Origin: Isoetes taiwanensis
Lineage: Eukaryota > Streptophyta > Lycopodiopsida > Isoetales > Isoetaceae
NCBI GenBank assembly: GCA_021234155.1
Contig: JAJEKV010000531.1
Coordinates: 92,650 to 156,649 of the forward strand
DNA: 64,000 bases
Direction: 5' to 3'
Positions 57,501 to 64,000 of the stretch are shown here, piece after piece. The notes under the pieces were generated by a model, which saw nothing but the letters and a program-made list of their open reading frames with translations, made no database searches and was not told the DNA's origin. Every line of letters starts with the position of its first letter. The first letter of the stretch is position 1. Both the position numbers and the translations under genes were made by a program.

Positions 57501-58122
57501 AGTAAGAAACCGAAGCCACTTTTCTAAAGATCCCTAGCTCCAACAACATGGCACAAAGACGCCCAAAGAGTGTTTGATTCTTGTTCTCCCTTGTAGTATT
57601 GTCAAGTTGCAGATAAAAGCACTGGTGGTAGTGCTCTTGCTCATACAGGGACCTTGTTAAGAATTGTAATTGTGAGGTTGGGTCACCATGTAAGTTTGGA
57701 TGTCGTCAAAATACTTTGCACTTTAGACTTCCCTTTGAAGACCATAGCTCCTACAAGGTGGACTTAACAAAACATTCCTCCAGCACATCCTTAGGAATGT
57801 TCAAGAAATGGTAGAGTTGTTTTTTTGGTCCATTCCATCAATCACAAATGACATATGTATTGCGGTGGACGCTCAAGAGCTTTTTCTATGCTTGGCAAGC
57901 TTTCTTCTCTTTCTGGCGCTTGTTGTTCCACGGTATGTCCGGGCAAGGTTCTGTTGCACAATATCGTAGAAGAAATCAGGTCAAAACATTTTCTCAAAAC
58001 AAGTGAGAGATTGGAGAACATGAGCTTACTTCTTTCGACCTCTGTCTTTTCAGGTTTTTCGTTGACTCTTTAATTCTCGCACCTCGAAAGCAAGCAGATT
58101 ATTTCTATGTTTCTAGGAATTT
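54561..58122. other. No firm gene; possible decayed minus-strand coding
   Basis: The minus-strand frame 56671-56961 reads KGMLIALPTEEDDKGGPFRI, which could be a small beta-barrel or chromatin-type domain of a transposon protein, but I cannot assign it. Near 54920-55000, minus-strand sequence has a short CNACG motif. The remainder is unremarkable. Confidence 0.3.
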
Positions 58123-58329
58123 TTACAAGACCGATTCACTTTTCCCACCCCGGTCTGGTGAAGTGTGAGTAAGAAGATGTCTTTGAAGGCGAGGTGCAAG
58201 TCTCTTATTTTTCATTAAAACATCTTTAGTGATGTTATCAGTTCGTAATACATATTCTTTGTTAGGTAGCTTCTCACATGTTTCTCTAAAATATTTCTCC
58301 ATCCATGACACAGTGACAAGGGCATGCAT
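58123..58329 (-). pseudogene. Unidentified coding fragment
   Basis: A 68-codon minus frame: SWMEKYFRETCEKLPNKEYV then DNITKDVLMKN. The W.E.YF...CE.LP.k wording reminds me of uncharacterised eukaryotic transposon proteins, but I cannot name the family. Further broken frames lie upstream to about 58890. Confidence 0.3.
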
Positions 58330-59499
58330 AGTTTACAACTCTTCTGCGGTCACAATGATCATCCAATTCTTTGGATTTTGTCAGTCTTTGTATTCTATAG
58401 ACATTACGGTAGTCCTAAGCGTTGGACAACCATAAAGCATTCACGGCAAACTTGACTCAAGCACGTAGTGCAAGAAGGTGTTGCTATTCTGCCCACATGA
58501 CAGGCCACAGGCACTGCCCACCAATGTCATTGTGAATCGTAGTCGCTCTACTGTCAATTTAGACATGTTAAATTTGTTGATGCAACCCAACGAAAGATTT
58601 ACTTAAAAGTCTTCATTTCATGCTCGTCTACAAGGTTTCTTCTTTCACAGGAGCATGTTCCCGACACCATAATCCACCCTAACTTTTAAGTGGTGGAACG
58701 CCAGAGAACATGTAATCTCGTCAGACTGCCAGGTACCTTCATCTTCTAAGAGAGTTCTACTCTGGGTGACCTCCTCCTCCTCGCCTCTTAGTGGGGTGCT
58801 CAGAGAGGAGAACAAACCACTTGAAGTCAGTAATCCCGAAAAGGCTGAGGTGCGTGTTTTTCGAATTTGAAGGTAGGGCGGGGCCAAGATATGATGTGCC
58901 GTCGAAAGCCGTTGTAGCGTTTCGGCTGTGGAGTTCGATCGGGATTCTCTTAGAGAAGCAGATCAGTGAATCAGAACCCATGTGTCACCACGCTTTGTGT
59001 GAAGAGGAGGATGCCGCAGGTCGCCTCTACTAGGAAAGAAATCGTGGAGAACGATGAAGAATTCTCGCAGCCTTTAACGAAATGATTCTCGCATGTAAGG
59101 AAGATGAGAAACAACAACAGGTAGTCCTGTTCAAAATTTGGCCGAGGTCGAGCCATCAGAGGTGCCTTGGGATGTGGAACAAATGGTGGTGGAAGATTGC
59201 TACGCAAATGTGAGGTTGAAAGTGGTGGCACCCTGCTTCCCATCGACTTGGAGAGGGTTGGAAAGGTGGTGGCAGCTCAATAAGCATCGATTCTGAAAGT
59301 TTCTTCTAGAAGTAACAAAGACTTTGTCGAGGTAGGTGTTGAAAGAAGCATCTCTGGCCTTGTGTTCCATCCGGCAGAGGTACTTAAAGCAAACAAATGG
59401 TGGTGGAAGTTTGCGGTTCAGCTAAGCTTGTTAACCATTTCAAACAACTCCAAAATTGTGGGCTTGTTGTTACTAACTCACAAGTCGATCGACTAATGC

Positions 59500-59584
59500 T
59501 ATTCGGAGATCGACAAATGCTATTCGAATAGTATTCCTCGTAAAAGATTTTGTCGTGGTGGTGTAAGATTATTCCGTATCACAC
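59500..59584. repeat. TGCTATTCG/TATTCCGTATCACAC motifs
   Basis: ATGCTATTCGGAGATCGAC is followed by AAATGCTATTCGAATAG and GTATTCC, then TATTCCGTATCACAC (59570-59584). The last 15-mer recurs exactly at 61968-61982. Confidence 0.75.
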
Positions 59585-59841
59585 TTATCCAGAGTGTTTG
59601 ACAAGCACTATTCACTGTACATAGAAAACACAACCTGCCAGCTTGCCCACCTTTAAAAGCGAAAATTTCGCCATGATTCGGGCCAGAGATTTAGGCCCCA
59701 AGCGCCCGATTAAAATATATTTGTCAGACCCGATTCATGCTTAAAACAATGGACGTAAGCATGTGCACGCCTTTTGTTTTCCGACGAGCCTCAGAGGTCA
59801 GTATCTGCATCATACCCTGTCTATCATACATAAAAGTGGTC

Positions 59842-60112
59842 TCGAATACACTTTACCATCGCTAGTGTAACACACCCTGTCTCTTCGTGGTGAAGAGCAA
59901 AGTATCCCACATTTTACCTATCGGCCCGAGCGCGTGCATGTCCAATACACTTTGTCAAGCTCGATAGCAAAGTGTATTCCTAATACACTTTGCTCGTTCT
60001 CGATGAGCAAAAGTGTATTCTATCACACCTTACCACACCGAAGGGTGCGTATTCCTATCACATTTTGTAGTTTGAGAACGCTTGCTTTTACTAAAATCAC
60101 ACACCCTTTTAG
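59842..60112. repeat. Left array of ~38-base hairpins
   Basis: Clear hairpins are AATACACTTTG...CAAAGTGTATT (59944-59978), AATACACTTTGCTC...GAGCAAAAGTGTATT (59982-60019) and ATCACACCTT...AAGGGTGCGTATT (60022-60053). They start 38-39 bases apart and are joined by CCT or CTATC. Weaker units lie at 59844-59943 and 60056-60112. Confidence 0.85.
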
Positions 60113-60317
60113 TCGCAATGACGCACTTGTGTTAAAATTGCTCGTTATTCAAATTTTAGGTACACCTAAATTGACTCTCCTAGACCGCCAACAACATTTA
60201 AGCTTGTTTCTTGTCTTTTCCTGCCTTAGGGCATAAGATTAGCAAATGTTATTCGAATACAAATTTCTTTTTGAATTGGCCTTTCTAACATGGTTGTTTT
60301 AAACGCTTTCTGCCAAG

Positions 60318-60563
60318 GTGAAGAAGGAAGCAAGAAAAGCATCAAAGAAAGTGGCTGGCCTGCCGCCCACACCCCGGCACAATCACGATACGACGCCCGT
60401 ATATTTAGTAGAATTTTCAAACGCGCAAAGGAAACTGCAACTGGGTGCAGATGAAAATACAAGACACCGACGTTTTGTCTCCAAAAGTGTCGGACAAAAA
60501 GGCCGATTCGAGTTTGTTAACCTTGGGACAATAAGAGATGTCAAATGGCTGTTTTATTGTTGA
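60318..60563 (+). pseudogene. Unidentified coding fragment
   Basis: An 81-codon frame: KKEARKASKKVAGLPPTPR, then TPVYLVEFSNAQRKLQLGAD and RRFVSKSV. Basic start, no known domain. It is the first of several plus-strand pieces between the two hairpin arrays. Confidence 0.3.
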
Positions 60564-61029
60564 GGTCGTGGGGAGGCTTTCCTTCAAGACCTCCCAAGGC
60601 TTTATTGTTCTTGGACATCGCATTCTTTAAAATCGCTGTGCAACCAATTCCAAGATCAGACAAATTTTTCACACCACGGGCTAAACGAAGTCTGGATCAG
60701 GGGTGTTTTACCGGAAGACAAGCGAGGATCTTCCGCCGCTGAGTCCGAGCAATCGATGGAGAAAGATCAGGCTAACTCCTAGTTCCGCTAGTTCTTCCGA
60801 GGTCATCGACAATGTTTTGAGGAAGAGGAAGGAACCTAACTTGTGACCAAAGAAACTTGACAAACCAAAGAGATACCATAATTTGCCAAAAAGTAACCAA
60901 AAGAAATAGCAAACTCAGCTTGAAATCTTAGAAGTCCCTCAGACCCTAAGAAGAAGAAGGGGAAGGGTAAAGCACAGGTGTTGCCATTAAGGAAAGTTGA
61001 TAAAACATCTGAAAAAAATGGAAGAGATT

Positions 61030-61517
61030 AACACACGCAAGTTTATTACAAGGGTGTAATTTATTTGATCCACTTCAATGAAGCTTCCTCCCGAAAAATG
61101 AAGTCGGTGAAAGGCCACCGTGTTCGCGAAATTTATGCCGATCACTTGAGGAACCCGAAAAGGCAGAATAAAGAAAGCAATCCAAATGTCATGTGGGTCT
61201 AATAGTTGTCCTTGTGACCGGGATGGGTGCTAACAACCCCCGGGGTATATGGCGGAGAAAACACCTACACCACTACTGCCTTGGGAGGGAATCATAGCTT
61301 CAAGGCAAGAAGGCAACTTTACAAAAAAAGCGTAACCCGAGAGGTACCTCTCGGAGTCCTCTGCTTGTTGTCTAATCGGTCTTCTGAGGATGAAGAAAAT
61401 CTGCCAACACCCACAATGCCGATGTCAACCCAGTACAAACTAAAGATGAGCTTTGTCGATAAGATCCTATTTATGCACAGGGAGTATGTACCAGCGAAAA
61501 GCACGGTGAGACCTTAA
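61030..61517 (+). pseudogene. Possible ParB/Srx-like domain fragment
   Basis: Plus-strand frames read VYYKGVIYLIHFNEASSRKM and GHRVREIYADHLRNP, a stop-containing joint, then TPGVYGGENTYTTTALGGNH followed by SFKARRQLYKK and VPLGVLCLLSN. The order y.v.GGNH...A...L.......vpv.vl resembles the phosphate-binding core of ParB/sulfiredoxin folds (GxHR/GNHR). Such domains occur in ParB nucleases and in some uncharacterised eukaryotic mobile-element proteins. This is a weak motif-level call. The hairpin arrays on both sides favour a mobile-element origin. Confidence 0.3.
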
Positions 61518-61965
61518 AAGCTACCGCTTTGAGCTTAAGGAGGCGTGGTGCCATTGAATGCCTCCCAGCTTATGACGAGGCCAATAAAAGCCCTTATTCT
61601 ACCTAATAACTGGGTTCCAGCTTATTAGAGATGGCAAGGGGTTAACACAAAATGTGTTCCGTATCAGCAAACCAACTATTTGACATGAAATCGCTGAATG
61701 ATTTGGGAACCCAGACCGATATTCACAATGTTCGAGCGAGGGGAGTTAAAAGCAAAGGGCAAGGAGATACCAAGAAAACCCTGGACGTGCTCCAAAAGAA
61801 ATGACCATTACCTGGTTCTGAGGTGGAAATGTGTCCGACACGTAGATTATGGAAAGGGCTCAAAAGTTGCTTGACAAGGAGCCTAGAAGAAATGTCAAAG
61901 GAATTGCACAAGTAAGATCTCACAAACTTTACCTTTTAGATCGCTAGAGGCCCAAAACATCAGAA

Positions 61966-62170
61966 GGTATTCCGTATCACACATACCATTGGGCACCGTG
62001 GTATCTCGACATACAATGCTTAGACAAGCAATGTATTCCGAATACACATTGTGCTCCATGGGCAGTTATGTGTATTCGGAATGACACATGTCCTCAGTAT
62101 TAGGTAGGCTCCGCATCACATTACTGCTTTTTTCAGAAGCAATGTGTATTCCTATCACACAATGCATTTT
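61966..62170. repeat. Right array of ~38-base hairpins
   Basis: Units include ATACAATGCTT...AAGCAATGTATT (62011-62038), AATACACATTGTGCTC...GCAGTTATGTGTATT (62041-62075) and ATCACATTACTGCTT...GAAGCAATGTGTATT (62114-62150), linked by CCG, CGG or CC. The stem sequences differ from the left array while keeping AATACAC/GTGTATT and TATTCCGTATCACAC. Confidence 0.85.
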
Positions 62171-64000
62171 CGTTTCGGGAGGTAACATCACCGCTAACTT
62201 TTGTATTCCAGAATATACTTATTGACTTTATTTGTTTTTTCTCTTTCTTTGCCTTTGTTTACTTTACCATTGTTTCCTTAACGCCTTGCAGCCAAAGAAC
62301 GGCCATAACATGTCAAACATGTTTGATGGAGCAAATGCAAACGCGAGACATGGAAAGGTGTGCGAACTCTACCCTCGTATTACCGACGAAATAATTGTGT
62401 AACAGCACCAAATTTGAGGGTCAGTCGGGTACCAACATGGCCTCTCGCCTTGCACAATAACGACCTTACGCTTGTTGTGTCATGTTTTTCGAGCAAAAAG
62501 AAAACAAAGACCTCCCCGAGGGCTTCATGAATTTGGTTAGAACAAAGACGAAGAGAGGTTGTCGTTAATGAAGAAGAACGTTGAGTTAGAACCATCCGAC
62601 CACGAGATTTCAGATGTTTGGACAAAACAATTTATATTCAATCATTCGGTGATCGCACCTAACCCAATGGATCTAAGCACACAAGACTTCACCTTGGTTA
62701 TTACGATCTCCTTACCAGTTTAAGCTAAAGACGCCAGACATATGATCTACCCACCTTCAAATTTCAGAGTTTAATGCTTTATTGATGGAATCAAGGCATC
62801 ACAACTACAACATCAAGGCTAGTTACTCCATTCGAGCATGCGCCCTGCCTGGTAGAATCACCAAAACCACTTTGGTTCTCCGCTTCAGCAGATATGAAAA
62901 CCTTGTTCGAGTCTCTTATTCCGCATACGCTACTTTTCTCTTGATTACGTAGTGTATTCCCGAATAGTATTTCCTCGCTCGTTTTCAAGTGTGTTCTTGT
63001 TTTGCTAAGTAAACATCACTTTAAATGTTTTACTAGGTAATAAAATCCAATGGCTCAACTACCATGGTGGAGGACCAAGGTTGCTTAGCAAGGTAGAGTA
63101 CCTTCATGTAGCTTATTGGAGTTTTGATGCAAGAGGACCATGGAACACTTCAAGCAACACCGCCGTCAAAACTTCAAACGCCCTGAGTTTCCGCCAGTTG
63201 TTACGTAAATTGCGTGAATTCCAACCGCACAAGCGTGATTGGTGGAATCACTACTAAAACCACACAAAGTCATCAACCATCTCGACATGCTCGCCCAGAG
63301 ACCTGGTGCTTGATGCCTCGTTCCGTACTACTATCGACAAGCACTTAAGAAGGGCCGCAACCGTAGCCGTGATATTGATATGATGTCAGCATTTTGTGAA
63401 GATGAACGGTCGCCTACCCATTTCACTGATGAACATCAAGAGCTAGCCAAGTCATCATCCGGACATGCTAAACTAACGCCCTCGAGATACACCTCCATTC
63501 TCCACCACTAGACTATTTTGAGGCAACCTTTGGTAGCTAAAGAAGTAGCTTTTAGCTACCATTCCGTGAGGACAAGGACGACACAAAACTCAAGTCTCCA
63601 AAGAAGGTATAGAACGAAGGATCTAGATGGCGAGAGTTGAAAAGAATGAGGAGGACTATGATGTAGATTCTGACTAATCGTGACATTAAAATTACCATTA
63701 TTTATTACAATGAATCTTCAATATTGATGTGGTCAAACAATTTATTAAAACATAGCATCACTTTTTTTTCCTCTATTCCGGTGTTTATAATGCTTTCGGC
63801 CTCTTCAAGTCTATGCCCAAATTTCGCTATTTTTATGATCGCTCTTACAAGCACAAAAGCTTCGCCTAACAACGATGTACAAAATGGCATGAAAATGCGA
63901 ACTCCGTAGCCCCAACAACTATCAAAAAGGCTTATTTTAGAAACTTGGTGTTTTGAACGAGTGATGCAACACTCCCTGCCTCAATTTGCAATCGTGTTTG
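62171..64000. other. No supportable gene
   Basis: Short frames only. One more hairpin-motif remnant (GTGTATTCCCGAATAGTATT) lies near 62951-62970. Confidence 0.35.

Noticed and set aside
1-64000. CRISPR array, prokaryotic defence island or phage
   Set aside because: No regularly spaced repeats with unique spacers and no bacterial gene organisation. The tandem and hairpin repeats do not have CRISPR structure.

Overview
The window reads as nuclear DNA of a large, repeat-rich land-plant genome, most likely a fern or another seed-free vascular plant. Two plastid-derived fragments (ycf1 and ndhI) resemble my recollection of fern plastid proteins. The rest is a low density of short gene pieces among many classes of plant transposable element. 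There is no sign of bacterial operons, CRISPR arrays or rRNA, and I recognised no tRNA. The clade call is an inference from two short plastid fragments.

Layout. 0-5 kb: a short non-autonomous Helitron (1719-2903), a plastid ycf1 fragment (~3757-3920), and a plastid ndhI fragment joined to a retroposon-like element, both enclosed by a 112-base duplication of local DNA (4244-4860). 7-9 kb: a second retroposon copy with an 18-unit TATTC tail, then about 730 bases of GAATCT-type cryptic repeat and a minisatellite. 10.3-11.4 kb: the best protein-coding gene, a minus-strand WD40 propeller protein with an apparent frameshift. 11853-12288: a Mutator-like MITE with a perfect 9-base target duplication. 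12.7 kb: a third retroposon copy. 16.2-16.6 kb: a decayed PPR gene. 20.7-21.3 kb: the C-terminal end of a LINE (zf-RVT).

21547-31942 is a complete minus-strand LTR retrotransposon. It has 1.54-kb LTRs, an initiator-Met-type primer binding site, a polypurine tract and a perfect AGAGG target duplication. I recognise no reverse transcriptase in it. Its leader carries five copies of a nested hairpin whose arms co-vary, which I consider the best candidate for an undescribed functional RNA. Another LTR family appears in opposite orientations at 18.1-18.5 and 36.9-37.3 kb.

38-46 kb holds at least 17 copies of a palindromic AAATCGCGCC-type motif around degenerate coding pieces, including a possible FCP1/HAD-like domain; the arrangement resembles subterminal binding sites of a DNA transposon. 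46.8-47.3 kb is an AT-rich fold-back. 47.5-50.2 kb holds plus-strand coding pieces, including a RING-H2 pattern. 51869-52037 is a terminal exon resembling a lipid kinase (DAGK/sphingoid-base kinase family). 59.5-62.2 kb holds arrays of ~38-base hairpins (AATACACTTTG...CAAAGTGTATT) flanking coding that includes a possible ParB-like GGNH motif.

Caution on broken frames: where the two LTRs of the retrotransposon can be compared, they are identical over AT-rich runs of more than 100 bases but differ by many short indels at GC-rich words. This suggests residual consensus errors in the assembly, so some frameshifts called here may not be biological.
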